Positions 14,463-23,111 of a stretch of 40,367 nt of DNA are shown here, piece after piece. A program made the position numbers and the translations under genes. The DNA is from a virus. The stretch is from positions 1 to 40,367 of the IMG/VR virus record IMGVR_UViG_3300025395_000015. One strand, written 5' to 3'. The notes under the pieces were generated by a model that worked only from the letters and a program-made list of their open reading frames with translations, searched no databases and was not told the DNA's origin. The stretch's first letter is position 1; the number at the start of each line of letters is the position of its first letter.

Positions 14463-14912
14463 ATGAAAACATTTACAGATTTAAAACCGAAAGATTTTGT
14501 ATATTTGGTCAATACTAAAACTGGTGCATCCAAATTCACCAGCGTCGACCAAACATTCACTCCGATTGGGAATTTCTTCACTGTGGATTGTTTTTATAAC
14601 TGTCGATTTAGGTTAATTGATGGAAAATGCTTAACTAAAGATAACGAAGATTTATGCATTCGTTTAATAGATGAGGAATCGAATAAAGCACATGCCGAAT
14701 ATCACGAACGGAAAGAACAAGAAGATAGAGAAAATGAATTAAAAAGACTTGCTAAAATCGAAGAATTGGAAAGACAGCATAAAGAAAAGTTAGATCGTGC
14801 AAATGCTTGGGTTAATAGCTTGACAAAAGAACAACAGGAATATATAGAATTTCTCATTGACGAAGCGCAAGCAAACGTTGAAATATATGCAGATTCAACT
14901 TGTATTCACTAA
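14463..14912 (+). CDS. Coiled-coil protein of unknown function, 149 aa
   Basis: An N-terminal domain of about 75 residues that looks like a small beta barrel (DFVYLVNTKTGASKF, FTPIGNFFTVDCF), then a long charged helix (about residues 80-130, EERKEQ-type heptads) and a short acidic end. The start is chosen from the promoter spacing. No family recognised. Confidence 0.6.
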   Translation: MKTFTDLKPKDFVYLVNTKTGASKFTSVDQTFTPIGNFFTVDCFYNCRFRLIDGKCLTKDNEDLCIRLIDEESNKAHAEYHERKEQEDRENELKRLAKIEELERQHKEKLDRANAWVNSLTKEQQEYIEFLIDEAQANVEIYADSTCIH

Positions 14913-14942
14913 AAAATAACATATAATAAAACTAAAACTATT

Positions 14943-15467
14943 ATGATTGAAATTATCTTCTTACTTATTGTCCTTTATTGTTTATATCGAATTTGGAATG
15001 ATGGTTACTATGCTGCGGATGATATTGGATTCTGCTTATTCTTATCTATAGCAATGATATTCTTAACTAGTATGGTTGGATTTTTAGTATGTTTAATGCT
15101 CAACAACACAATAATTCCACCTATCGTAACTAAAATCGAGAATTGTGAACGTAAAATATATAGCCTTGGTAATCAACAGGAAATTAACGGTGCATTTTAT
15201 CTAGGTGGTGGAATTATAAATAGCGTCGATTCTTATTATACATATGTAAAGAATTCTGATAATGGATTTGAACGTTGGAGTTTGCCTACCAATAACTCTA
15301 TACTATACCAAGATGCAAACGAAAATCAAAGAATTGTATGGAAGAAATATCATTATACTACATCTAAATGGATTGCAATATATCCAAAAATAGAACAAAT
15401 GGTGGATGGAACTTATAACTTCCACGTTCCTTCCACCACCATAATCCAAACATTTAAAGCGAACTAA
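14943..15467 (+). CDS. Membrane protein with two N-terminal spans
   Basis: 174 residues. Residues 1-16 (MIEIIFLLIVLYCLYR) and about 29-55 (IGFCLFLSIAMIFLTSMVGF) are hydrophobic helices, followed by a soluble ~115-residue domain with aromatic and polar residues. A TATAAT at 14922-14927 with TTGTAT 16 nt upstream could start a transcript with a short leader of about 9 nt, longer than for other genes here. Function unknown. Confidence 0.6.
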   Translation: MIEIIFLLIVLYCLYRIWNDGYYAADDIGFCLFLSIAMIFLTSMVGFLVCLMLNNTIIPPIVTKIENCERKIYSLGNQQEINGAFYLGGGIINSVDSYYTYVKNSDNGFERWSLPTNNSILYQDANENQRIVWKKYHYTTSKWIAIYPKIEQMVDGTYNFHVPSTTIIQTFKAN

Positions 15468-15468
15468 T

Positions 15469-15990
15469 ATGTCAAATAAAACAATCAACGATCTTTTAGT
15501 AGAAGCAGATGATCTAGTGAAACAAAAGAAAACAGATCATATATACAAAGAAAAGTATCTACTAAAAAGTGAATTATTAAAACGTTTAGGTATCATAATC
15601 TCTACTGATGATATTATATACAATGATTTGAAAGAAACTCCTGATATTATTAATCAAGTTCCGTATTGTTATGATCCTCAAGAATTTAATAATGTTGCAT
15701 TCTATCCATTGGAGAATATATATTTCACTATAGCGGAATATAGAAAACGTAGAATCCGAACGGGCGAAACTCTTCTTAAAGCAACATCATTTGCTGGAAA
15801 TGATATTATATGTGATTATATAACTGATGCCACGGATATTAAAGATTTTATTAATAGAATAAAACACAGAAAAGAACTTAATGAACGCAAAGAATTACAA
15901 AAAGAAACCGAAATTACTCCTACCAGAAAATTTAAATGGTATGCAAAATTGCTATTTGGGTTGAATCCTTTTAAAAAATATGAATACTGA
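15469..15990 (+). CDS. Protein of unknown function with FKKYEY C-terminus, 173 aa
   Basis: A charged, helical protein (INDLLVEADDLVKQKKTDHI onward). It starts one base after the previous stop (TAA-T-ATG). The last nine residues LNPFKKYEY nearly duplicate the end of the HExxH protein at 13330-13971, and the DNA there is also conserved. The next gene's ATG lies within this sequence. Confidence 0.6.
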   Translation: MSNKTINDLLVEADDLVKQKKTDHIYKEKYLLKSELLKRLGIIISTDDIIYNDLKETPDIINQVPYCYDPQEFNNVAFYPLENIYFTIAEYRKRRIRTGETLLKATSFAGNDIICDYITDATDIKDFINRIKHRKELNERKELQKETEITPTRKFKWYAKLLFGLNPFKKYEY

Positions 15991-16177
15991 AACTGGAAAC
16001 CTAATTAACTACGAAGAATTGTCAACTCTTCCTGAAATGGAACAAAATAAATATATTACTGTGAATCGTGACCTAACATTAAAAGAAAAAGCGGATAACC
16101 AAATTCGGCTTTATGCTCCTTGTGGTTGCGGTTCAGGAAAGAAATTTAAATTCTGTTGCAAATCCAAAAATTCCTAG
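15980..16177 (+). CDS. SEC-C motif protein, 65 aa
   Basis: The C-terminal half holds CGCGSGKKFKFCC, the SEC-C zinc-binding motif (CxC...CC) found at the end of SecA and in many small proteins. The N-terminal half is a short acidic helix region. It overlaps the upstream gene by 11 nt. A second SEC-C protein is encoded at 18340-18561. Confidence 0.75.
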   Translation: MNTETGNLINYEELSTLPEMEQNKYITVNRDLTLKEKADNQIRLYAPCGCGSGKKFKFCCKSKNS

Positions 16178-16183
16178 TATAAT
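16156..16183 (+). promoter_or_regulatory. Early-type promoter, leaderless spacing
   Basis: TTGCAA, 16-nt spacer, perfect TATAAT, then 6 nt to the ATG at 16190. Confidence 0.75.
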
Positions 16184-16189
16184 AAAAAC

Positions 16190-16756
16190 ATGAAAAAAGA
16201 AATCCAACAACAAATCTTCGAGAAATACCCAAAAATATTCCGACAAACAAAATTACCAATGACGGAAACTTGTATGTGTTGGGGATTGGAAATCGGAAAA
16301 GGATGGAGTAAAATCATCGACCAACTTTGTGGATCAATTCAAAACATCATTGACAACCATAAACATAGCATTAAACTAAAAGAAGAAAAAACTGTTACTT
16401 ATAATCGTGGTAATGGAGAAATTGTATCATACCAAGCTACTCATGATACAGTTCCAAACCCACAAGTAGAGTTTTCCCAGGTTAAAGAGAAATTCGGTGG
16501 ATTGAGAGTATATACTGATGTTGTTTATCCTCCAAAAGAAACAACGGAAATGTTTGATGAAGATGTATTGCAAAAACATTTCAGAGATTTCCAATCAAAT
16601 ATAGATGGAATGATTAACTTTGCGGAATATATGGCTGCTAATACTTGCGAAATTTGTGGTAAAGATGGAACAATGTGCGTAAGAGGCGGTTGGTATAAAA
16701 CTCTCTGTCCTGAATGCGCGAAACAAAACGAATATAAAACAACAAAAGAAATATAA
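16190..16756 (+). CDS. Conserved phage protein with C-terminal zinc ribbon, 188 aa
   Basis: The order YPKIFR, MCWGLEIGKGWSKIIDQLC, VKEKFGGLRVYTD, INFAEYMAANTCEICG, GGWYKTLCPEC is a pattern I recognise from many uncharacterised phage proteins. C-terminal CEIC and CPEC pairs can bind one zinc. No biochemical role is known to me. It heads a short operon with the next two genes. Confidence 0.7.
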   Translation: MKKEIQQQIFEKYPKIFRQTKLPMTETCMCWGLEIGKGWSKIIDQLCGSIQNIIDNHKHSIKLKEEKTVTYNRGNGEIVSYQATHDTVPNPQVEFSQVKEKFGGLRVYTDVVYPPKETTEMFDEDVLQKHFRDFQSNIDGMINFAEYMAANTCEICGKDGTMCVRGGWYKTLCPECAKQNEYKTTKEI

Positions 16757-16757
16757 T

Positions 16758-17099
16758 ATGGAAACAAAAGAAATTGGAAAAATTAAAGATGTATCATTTG
16801 GTTTCGGTGGATATCAGGATTGTATGCTTGGTATATCTTTTGGCCTTGGCTCAGATAAAAATGGCTGGTCAACTTGTTATTATAAAGGATTTTGGAATTC
16901 ATCTATTGAAGTTAATGAACGAAGTGAATGGACAGAAGAAGATCGCAGAAAACAACATGCGGATACAATGGAATATATTGATAGTATTTTAACTGATGCA
17001 AAAGTGAGAGATATTAATAAATTGGTTGGTATTCCGGTTGAAGTCACATTTAAAAGTAATTCCATTAAATCTTTCCGAATCCTAACAGAAGCAATCTAA
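16758..17099 (+). CDS. Conserved phage protein, 113 aa
   Basis: KDVSFGFGGYQDCMLGISFGLG is a recurrent N-terminal motif in uncharacterised phage proteins. A helical region and a basic beta end (VEVTFKSNSIKSFRILTEAI) follow. It starts one base after the upstream stop. Function unknown. Confidence 0.7.
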   Translation: METKEIGKIKDVSFGFGGYQDCMLGISFGLGSDKNGWSTCYYKGFWNSSIEVNERSEWTEEDRRKQHADTMEYIDSILTDAKVRDINKLVGIPVEVTFKSNSIKSFRILTEAI

Positions 17100-17258
17100 A
17101 TGGAAAATATCCGAAAACTCACTAAAGAACAAAAAGAAAGACTCAGAAAGAACGCAGCAATCCTTGCCAAAAAAGTAAAAGACAAAGGATGGAAACCTTT
17201 ATCTGAATGGGAAATCAACGAAAATATAAAACAAATTATCTCGATGAAACAGGAATAA
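17100..17258 (+). CDS. Small basic helical protein, 52 aa
   Basis: ENIRKLTKEQKERLRKNAAI onward is a Lys/Arg-rich, helix-forming sequence. The ATG follows the previous stop with no gap. It could bind nucleic acid; unproven. Confidence 0.55.
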   Translation: MENIRKLTKEQKERLRKNAAILAKKVKDKGWKPLSEWEINENIKQIISMKQE

Positions 17259-17282
17259 TAACCAAAGAAGAACAAAATAAAT

Positions 17283-17756
17283 ATGAAAATAGTAATTAAT
17301 AACCAATACGGCGGATTCGGATTGTCAAATAAAGCAATTAAACGCTTGGCTGAACTACAAGGAAGAGAATGTTACTTCTTTAGTTATTCAGTTCCACCCA
17401 CAAAATATGAATTAATACAATATGAAAATCTTCCTAATAATTCTTTTGCCTTTATTACAGCTTTTGATATTCCAAATCCAAACGAAATGCTATACCCCCT
17501 TAATTGGAACACACTAACATTAGAAGAAAAACAAGAATATAATAAAAGATATGATATACATTCTTTTAACGTAAGAGATATGGATAGACATGATCCTCTT
17601 TTAATCCAATTGGTAGAAGAACTTGGCGAAGAAGTAAATACCCGATATTCTAACTTACAAATAATTGAAATACCGGATGATGCAGATTACGTGATTGAAG
17701 AATATTACGGGTTAGAAAATATCGCGGAAAAATGCAGAAAATGGTATGCAAAATAA
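17283..17756 (+). CDS. Conserved phage protein (KIVINNQYGGFGLS type), 157 aa
   Basis: The N-terminus MKIVINNQYGGFGLSNKAIK, the central RHDPLLIQLVEELGEEVNTR and the late EIPDDADYVIEEYYGLENI match a widespread phage and bacterial family of unknown function. Length is normal for the family. It overlaps the next gene by 11 nt. Confidence 0.75.
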   Translation: MKIVINNQYGGFGLSNKAIKRLAELQGRECYFFSYSVPPTKYELIQYENLPNNSFAFITAFDIPNPNEMLYPLNWNTLTLEEKQEYNKRYDIHSFNVRDMDRHDPLLIQLVEELGEEVNTRYSNLQIIEIPDDADYVIEEYYGLENIAEKCRKWYAK

Positions 17757-17961
17757 ATCAAATTACAATATAGGTGATAAGATAATATTCAATGGAACTG
17801 ATATATTCTGGTATGAGTTTGCGATAAGATTTGCAAATAAATATCTCAAAATTGGGGAAGTTTATACTATTGATAAAATCTTTCCAGCATCCTTCACTGG
17901 AATTACTCTTGAAGAATTTCCAAACGAACTCTTTAACTCTAACTGGTTCACAAAAATCTAA
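17746..17961 (+). CDS. Small protein of unknown function, 71 aa
   Basis: NIGDKIIFNGTDIFWYEF and LKIGEVYTIDKIFP suggest a small SH3-like beta barrel, as in many short phage proteins. Translational coupling to the upstream gene is likely from the overlap. Confidence 0.55.
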   Translation: MQNKSNYNIGDKIIFNGTDIFWYEFAIRFANKYLKIGEVYTIDKIFPASFTGITLEEFPNELFNSNWFTKI

Positions 17962-17980
17962 TTTCTGATGTATTTTCGTT

Positions 17981-18148
17981 ATGAATACAATTACTATAGA
18001 AAAACAAGCAAAATGTAAAGGCTGTGGAAATACTTCATGGCTAATCTTTGTTTCTTATATTCAATGCGAAAAATGTAAAAAACAATATAAAACTCCTCCT
18101 GATGTGAAAGCTTGTGATATTGTGAACCTAACAAACGATAACTACTAA
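17981..18148 (+). CDS. Zinc-ribbon protein, 55 aa
   Basis: Two CxxC pairs (CKGCG and CEKCKK), separated by about 17 residues, form a typical zinc ribbon. The protein ends IVNLTNDNY. The next gene starts one base after its stop. Confidence 0.65.
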   Translation: MNTITIEKQAKCKGCGNTSWLIFVSYIQCEKCKKQYKTPPDVKACDIVNLTNDNY

Positions 18149-18149
18149 T

Positions 18150-18362
18150 ATGGAACAATACAAAACAAATAGAACTGGATTGTATATTATGGTTGTTATT
18201 ATCATCTTATGCGTTTGGAGTATTGAAGATAAAGTGGATGATGTTAACAAAAAATTGGATATCATTATGAAACATATGAATATTCCTACTATAGAAGAAG
18301 AAAAATTAATACGAAATAAGAAGATACCACAAAAACAAGATGGAGAAAATCACGACATTTGA
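18150..18362 (+). CDS. Single-span membrane protein, 70 aa
   Basis: Residues 11-24 (LYIMVVIIILCVWS) form one membrane helix. A charged cytoplasmic or periplasmic helix follows (EDKVDDVNKKLDIIMKHMNI). The layout resembles small phage membrane proteins that might alter host envelope functions; no family recognised. Confidence 0.6.
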   Translation: MEQYKTNRTGLYIMVVIIILCVWSIEDKVDDVNKKLDIIMKHMNIPTIEEEKLIRNKKIPQKQDGENHDI

Positions 18363-18561
18363 ATCTGAATACCCAACAGAAGCCGCTATCCTATCAGCAC
18401 TATCCCATAATAAAGATAGAGAAATTATAGAATGGCGTTTTTATTCGGATGGTAATTGTATCGAAAAATCTACTTTTAAAAATATAAACAGAAACGATAC
18501 TTGTCCATGCAAATCTTTAAAAAAATTCAAAAAATGTTGCATAAATTTCCAAAAGAAATAA
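18340..18561 (+). CDS. SEC-C-like motif protein, 73 aa
   Basis: The C-terminus CPCKSLKKFKKCC keeps the four cysteines of the SEC-C zinc motif but lacks the usual Gly-Ser-Gly. It overlaps the gene before it by 23 nt and the one after by 28 nt. Confidence 0.65.
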   Translation: MEKITTFESEYPTEAAILSALSHNKDREIIEWRFYSDGNCIEKSTFKNINRNDTCPCKSLKKFKKCCINFQKK

Positions 18562-18725
18562 CATTATCAAAAGAAGATATCATTAAACTCACTAATAATA
18601 TCTATGGAAGATATAGTTACTCTGATAAAGATATAGAAAGAATATCCAAACTTCCACCAGAAGAAATACAAACATTACAAGATTGGGTTGAAGATATGCC
18701 GAAATGTCAAAAAGATATATATTGA
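18534..18725 (+). CDS. Small helical protein, paralogue 1, 63 aa
   Basis: LSKEDIIKLTNNIYGRYSYS, then DIERISKLPPEEIQTLQDWV, aligns with the next gene (YSKEDIDLAIGLYGTFGYTE), so the pair is a tandem duplication. An ATG at 18507 would give nine more residues; 18534 is chosen because it matches the paralogue better. The stop TGA lies inside the -35 box of the next promoter. Confidence 0.55.
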   Translation: MLHKFPKEITLSKEDIIKLTNNIYGRYSYSDKDIERISKLPPEEIQTLQDWVEDMPKCQKDIY

Positions 18726-18750
18726 CATTTATAGAAATTTGATATAATAT
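18722..18750 (+). promoter_or_regulatory. Early-type promoter overlapping upstream stop
   Basis: TTGACA with TATAAT after 15 nt or TAATAT after 17 nt; the second reading leaves 6 nt to the ATG at 18757. The stop of the upstream gene is inside TTGACA. Confidence 0.7.
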
Positions 18751-18756
18751 ACTCTT

Positions 18757-18954
18757 ATGAAAATCATATACTCAAAAGAAGATATCGACCTTGCTATTGG
18801 ACTCTATGGGACTTTTGGATATACTGAAAATGATGTGAAGAAAATAGCTGATCTTACAAGAGAAGAAAAAACAACCTTGAAATTCTGGATAGATGATAGA
18901 GAAGAATATATAAATCCAAAATATCAATACGTAATAGATAATTTTAGATATTAA
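18757..18954 (+). CDS. Small helical protein, paralogue 2, 65 aa
   Basis: Homologous to the preceding gene through SKEDI...IYG/LYG...Y...D/N-D-V/I-I-L-EE. It has its own promoter although it directly follows its paralogue. Function unknown. Confidence 0.6.
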   Translation: MKIIYSKEDIDLAIGLYGTFGYTENDVKKIADLTREEKTTLKFWIDDREEYINPKYQYVIDNFRY

Positions 18955-18956
18955 AT

Positions 18957-19343
18957 TTATTTTTTATATGGCTGTAAAAACATTTCTTCTCGTTTCTCTA
19001 CATTTTTTAGTGATTTATATATAACAAGCCAGTTTCGCATTTCATGTATAATATCTCGTAATCTATCAAGATTTAATTTGCTACGAAGAATTGTATATAT
19101 TTCTGCCCATTTCTTACTCTTATTGTTTTCCATTTCCATAAGCTCTGGATCATTTCGTAATAGCCGATATTCTATATTAGAACGATATCCTTCTTCGAAT
19201 TCTTGTTCAAGTGTCCAACGATTTTCACCTTCTGTTGCTTCTATTAATTTTATCTTATCATCAACATTCACCAATGCCCTTCCATTTGGTTGTTGTGCTC
19301 GATGTGATAAATCGCCTATATGCTCTAATAAATGAACTAACAT
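18957..19343 (-). CDS. Late-operon protein of unknown function, 128 aa
   Basis: A helical, charged protein (VHLLEHIGDLSHRAQQPNGR onward). Its ATG overlaps the stop of the upstream late gene (ATGTTAG), which implies coupled translation. It converges with the plus-strand gene ending at 18954. No family recognised. Confidence 0.6.
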   Translation of the reverse strand: MLVHLLEHIGDLSHRAQQPNGRALVNVDDKIKLIEATEGENRWTLEQEFEEGYRSNIEYRLLRNDPELMEMENNKSKKWAEIYTILRSKLNLDRLRDIIHEMRNWLVIYKSLKNVEKREEMFLQPYKK

Positions 19344-19537
19344 AGTTGGAGCACCATGCTTCTGATATCTATTGTAACATTTAACATTACAGATTCTGGT
19401 ATTCCTCTTTGTGTATTTCCCGCCATTTCCGCTATCTTACCACAAACATTCCAATCCTTATTAATATATGCATCTATATACTCATTAACATCAACATAAT
19501 TCTCCAGTAACATATAATATAAAATTTCAAATTTCAT
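19337..19537 (-). CDS. Small late protein, 66 aa
   Basis: Begins MKFEILYYMLLENYVDVNEY, with an LLE site and the K-F pattern of the late-gene N-termini. A late box lies 5 nt upstream. The short body (GKIAEMAGNTQRGIPESVML) is not recognised. First gene of a two-gene minus-strand late operon. Confidence 0.6.
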   Translation of the reverse strand: MKFEILYYMLLENYVDVNEYIDAYINKDWNVCGKIAEMAGNTQRGIPESVMLNVTIDIRSMVLQLC

Positions 19538-19542
19538 TCAAT

Positions 19543-19550
19543 TATTTATC
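19543..19550 (-). promoter_or_regulatory. T4-type late promoter
   Basis: GATAAATA, 5 nt before the ATG at 19537; back to back with the box at 19561. Confidence 0.65.
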
Positions 19551-19560
19551 TGTATTATAA

Positions 19561-19568
19561 GATAAATA
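19561..19568 (+). promoter_or_regulatory. T4-type late promoter
   Basis: GATAAATA, 5 nt before the ATG at 19574; ten bases from its divergent partner. Confidence 0.65.
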
Positions 19569-19573
19569 TTATT

Positions 19574-20182
19574 ATGCGATTTATAGAATTATGCGAAAAA
19601 ATTTTAAGAGAAACAGAAGAAAGTTATAAAGGAGAACATACCGCACCAGATTCAGAAAGTGGCGTTCCTCTATATAACCTAGAATCTTACTATCCAAATA
19701 TTTATTCTTCTGAAGGGATTCGACTCTATTCTAGTGGTTATCCTTCAATGGATTCACAAGCTATCGCAATTATAAACCATTGCAAAGGCAAACCAAATAC
19801 TAAAGTTGCTGTTTATCGTGCAGTTCCTTCCCATCCAATAACGACAGAAAAGAAAATCCAAAGATATGAAGAACAAAAACGACATATTCTAAAAACTGGA
19901 AGAATCCCAAAAGATATAGATAATGGAAGTTGGGGAAATGCGAGTAGTTATTACGAATATATATCTGATCAAATCGAAAAATTAAAATCTCTTCCTTCTA
20001 CCCAAGAAAAAGACTACGATATAAATTCTGGTGATTGGATTGCTATAACAAAAGAATACGCAAAACAACACGGCGAAAGTAATTTGAATAATAAATACAA
20101 AATTCTAAAAAGAACCGTTCCCGCGAAATATATATACAACGATGGTGATAGTATTCAAGAATGGGGATATCAACCAAAATAA
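19574..20182 (+). CDS. ADP-ribosyltransferase-like late protein (second type)
   Basis: 202 residues. GEHTAPDSESGVPLYNL (20-36), KVAVYRAVP (77-85), NSGDWIAITKEYAKQHGESN (151-170) and DGDSIQEWGY (190-199) reproduce a pattern I know from phage and plasmid polyvalent proteins. The R82, T-x-x-Y-A and E196 positions fit an R-S-E type ADP-ribosyltransferase. The N-terminus MRFIELCEKILRETEES has the capsid-targeting look and an LRE site. Expression is from a late box. Packaging and injection, and the host target, are inferred. Confidence 0.6.
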   Translation: MRFIELCEKILRETEESYKGEHTAPDSESGVPLYNLESYYPNIYSSEGIRLYSSGYPSMDSQAIAIINHCKGKPNTKVAVYRAVPSHPITTEKKIQRYEEQKRHILKTGRIPKDIDNGSWGNASSYYEYISDQIEKLKSLPSTQEKDYDINSGDWIAITKEYAKQHGESNLNNKYKILKRTVPAKYIYNDGDSIQEWGYQPK

Positions 20183-20192
20183 TTACTTTTTC

Positions 20193-20200
20193 CATAAATA
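20193..20200 (+). promoter_or_regulatory. T4-type late promoter
   Basis: CATAAATA, 5 nt before the ATG at 20206. Confidence 0.6.
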
Positions 20201-20205
20201 GTTGA

Positions 20206-22296
20206 ATGAGATTGAATGATGCATTATTATTAGAAAAATTATATACCAATAAGATACTTCTAAATGAAATATCGAAAAGTTACGTAGATGCCGTTAAAGA
20301 TGCGGTATATGATAAAGAACTTCCATTCAATAACATATTCGGAGATAAATTAAGAATCGTTATACCTATTGCTGGCACTCAAACATATACAGAAATTCGA
20401 AAGGCAATAACCGCAATCCCAAATTACTCTGGATTCGACCCACAAAAAAAAGAAGTAATCAAAACAGTTAAACTCGACCCAAAATACGGTGGTGGAGAAA
20501 AAGAACAAAGAATAAACCTTGGAAAAGCAATTTCTTCTCTAAAATTACCGGAAGACCAAAAAAAGAAATACCTAAACTGGTTCGCTGCATTTAATTCTAA
20601 TATCCCTGAAATAGAAGATTACCAAAAATATAGCATAGTAATATCAAGAAACCCTGTTGACGTATTAAGAATGTCGGATGCAGGAAATATACATTCTTGC
20701 CATTCACAAGGAGGTTCTTACTTCCATTGCGCAATACAAGAAGCAAAAACCGGAGGTCCAATAGCCTTCCTAGTCAATACAGAAGATATAGAACCACTCT
20801 CTGAAGAAGAATTACAAGATGATGAAATATTCGAAGATGATGAAAGAGACGTGAATGGTATTCATCCACTTGGTAGAATTAGAATACGCCGATACTTCAA
20901 TACAGAAACCGAAGAGAGTATAGCAATTCCAGAAGTTCGTATTTATGGTTCAAGAATAGCAGGATTCTATGATACTGTAAAGGAATTCTTCAAAACACAC
21001 CAAAGTAATTTAGACGCAACTACAATATATAAACAATTCCAAAATAGCGAATTAATAAGAACTGGTGGATCATATACAGACTCTAGTGATTCTGAACTGT
21101 TTAATACCATGTTCGATACTGATAAATTTAGAGGTAGCGTTGAACATGAAGAAAACGAAGAAGGTGCTGATAGAACAACACAATATGAACAAGAATTAGG
21201 CGAATTTCATAATCGTTTTTGTTCAGATTTACAACACTCTCATTGCGATTTTGAAGTTTTGGATGATGGCGGTGAAGTTTATTATAATGCTTGGGCGTAT
21301 ATAAAAATAAACATTGGAGATATTATACTAACAGATGAATTTGAATCTATTGAAATTACCGATCATTACGATATTCGATCCATACTAGATTATGATGCAT
21401 CTTCTGAATATGCTTGGAAAAAAAGAATTCCATACGAATTTAATAACAACCCAAAAGAAATCCTAAAGTATAAACACTTCCTAGAACTATTTGAATTATA
21501 TGATACTTCTGCTTTCGTAGCGGATGGCTTAGGAGGTATTCGATTCGAAGATAATACCAATATTATTTTGGATATTTACACTGATGATGAAATGGGACAC
21601 AATACTGATGATTATGCATACTACTGCCGGAATGTATCGGAAATTGATGCAAAATATTCCAAAATTCGGTTCGCATTAATAAGAGCATTAGTCGAAAGCG
21701 GTTATACTGAAGAAAACGAAAATTCAGAAGATTTTAAAAGCATCGACACCGAAAAAGACAACATAAACCAATTAGAAGAATTTATAAATAGCTTGAAAAA
21801 TTTCGAATATGACGAAAATAAACATAATTTCACTACTGATATATTCGTAATAAAAGCAAATGATAAAATCGAAAGAGCCTTCTATGATACTCAAGGAATG
21901 TTTGGTGGAACGCATAGAGGAGACGAAAAAACTGACATAGGAAAATTCTTCGAGAAATACCTAAAACTTCACTTCAAATTCTCCAAACCTGATACAACAC
22001 AATTATCCTTTAAACAATTTGCAGAATCCTATAAATCTCCTATACTAAATGAATATGGAATATCTATTGACTTCACCATAAGCAGAAATAGACAGGATCA
22101 AGAAATACATGGAATATTAACAATACAACTTGAAAATCCTATCATCAATAAAAAGAATAAAGAAGTAATATCATTCCTTGATTCACACTTTGCTGATATC
22201 TCTAATGCTATAAAATTAGTAGTATTACAAGCATTCAAAATATATAACGATTATACAAAAAACTTAGAAAAGGTTTATGGTAAGTATTTTAACTAA
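20206..22296 (+). CDS. Large probable virion-associated protein, 696 aa
   Basis: The N-terminus MRLNDALLLEKLYTNKILLN-E contains LNE in the targeting region. Residues 143-190 (VISRNPVDVLRMSDAGNIHS, then CHSQGGSYFHC and PIAFLVN) form a conserved-looking Cys/His module that I associate with uncharacterised phage proteins. An acidic insert follows (about 198-215), then long beta-rich and helical regions without recognised motifs. The late promoter, size and N-terminus suggest a head-internal or structural protein. It converges with the ATPase gene with no gap. Confidence 0.5.
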   Translation: MRLNDALLLEKLYTNKILLNEISKSYVDAVKDAVYDKELPFNNIFGDKLRIVIPIAGTQTYTEIRKAITAIPNYSGFDPQKKEVIKTVKLDPKYGGGEKEQRINLGKAISSLKLPEDQKKKYLNWFAAFNSNIPEIEDYQKYSIVISRNPVDVLRMSDAGNIHSCHSQGGSYFHCAIQEAKTGGPIAFLVNTEDIEPLSEEELQDDEIFEDDERDVNGIHPLGRIRIRRYFNTETEESIAIPEVRIYGSRIAGFYDTVKEFFKTHQSNLDATTIYKQFQNSELIRTGGSYTDSSDSELFNTMFDTDKFRGSVEHEENEEGADRTTQYEQELGEFHNRFCSDLQHSHCDFEVLDDGGEVYYNAWAYIKINIGDIILTDEFESIEITDHYDIRSILDYDASSEYAWKKRIPYEFNNNPKEILKYKHFLELFELYDTSAFVADGLGGIRFEDNTNIILDIYTDDEMGHNTDDYAYYCRNVSEIDAKYSKIRFALIRALVESGYTEENENSEDFKSIDTEKDNINQLEEFINSLKNFEYDENKHNFTTDIFVIKANDKIERAFYDTQGMFGGTHRGDEKTDIGKFFEKYLKLHFKFSKPDTTQLSFKQFAESYKSPILNEYGISIDFTISRNRQDQEIHGILTIQLENPIINKKNKEVISFLDSHFADISNAIKLVVLQAFKIYNDYTKNLEKVYGKYFN

Positions 22297-23073
22297 TCAT
22301 TCCCTATTAACGCACCTTTTAAATATCTCAAAACATAATTCAGCATAGCCTTCTGTCATATCTATAATATCAATACCATCCAAAAATAAAACAAATGGTG
22401 AATGCGTTGCTAATATAACTTGAACATCCTTCGATAGCGTTTTTAATATATTAAAAAGTTCTAACTGTTTTGGTAATGATAATGCTTTCTCTGGCTCGTC
22501 AATCAACAACGTGACCTTCTTAGTATTTGCCAATGATCGGATATAATTCTTTTCCCAATTCGTAACATGATCTCCACCACGAACATTAAGAATATCGGGT
22601 GGGTTCTTTAATACATTCAATAACTTGTTTATCTTCTTAATTCTATATTCTCCTGCGGATGGATGTTCTTCTAATTCCTTTACCTTATCTGATACATCCG
22701 TCAATCCATCAGCCGCAAGAGCTTCCGCATTAAAAAACCAAGAAAACTTATCAACCTTAATCTCACTATCATTATAAAAAGAAGGCGTTCCATCCCAATC
22801 CACTAAACAATCACACTCAGCAGGAACAAAGTTCCTATATACAAAAGGAAATTGCGAAGGTGATCCAGCAGGAAGAACTTGTGCATTACTAAGTTGCGTC
22901 CATCCCGCATTCTTAATTCCACTATAAGCCTTTAAACATTTCAATATCACCGATTTACCACATCCATTAGGAGAAAACAAAACTGTCATACCTTCACCAA
23001 ATTCAAACACCCTATCTCCTATTGCGGGTAAATCTTTCACAAAACCATTTATCGCTTTAAACTTTCTAATCAT
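22297..23073 (-). CDS. AAA/ABC-type ATPase (RecF/OLD-like, small)
   Basis: 258 residues from the chosen ATG. Walker A SPNGCGKS (34-41), a signature-like HPSAGEYRI (137-145), Walker B VTLLIDEPEKA (187-197) and the switch histidine H224 in ILATHSPF. This is the compact predicted-ATPase family related to ABC and SMC heads, without a fused nuclease domain. The start is set by a TATAAT ten bases upstream; a longer frame would cross that promoter. It is the only early-type gene in a late cluster. A defence or counter-defence role is possible but not shown. Confidence 0.75.
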   Translation of the reverse strand: MIRKFKAINGFVKDLPAIGDRVFEFGEGMTVLFSPNGCGKSVILKCLKAYSGIKNAGWTQLSNAQVLPAGSPSQFPFVYRNFVPAECDCLVDWDGTPSFYNDSEIKVDKFSWFFNAEALAADGLTDVSDKVKELEEHPSAGEYRIKKINKLLNVLKNPPDILNVRGGDHVTNWEKNYIRSLANTKKVTLLIDEPEKALSLPKQLELFNILKTLSKDVQVILATHSPFVLFLDGIDIIDMTEGYAELCFEIFKRCVNRE

Positions 23074-23083
23074 AGTTCCAAAT

Positions 23084-23111
23084 ATTATAACAAACATTTT
23101 CACTAAATCAA
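23084..23111 (-). promoter_or_regulatory. Early-type promoter of ATPase gene
   Basis: TTGATT, 16-nt spacer, perfect TATAAT, then 10 nt to the ATG at 23073. Confidence 0.65.

Noticed and set aside
19337-19343. Programmed frameshift joining the two minus-strand late genes
   Set aside because: There is no slippery heptamer; the ATGTTAG overlap is ordinary translational coupling.
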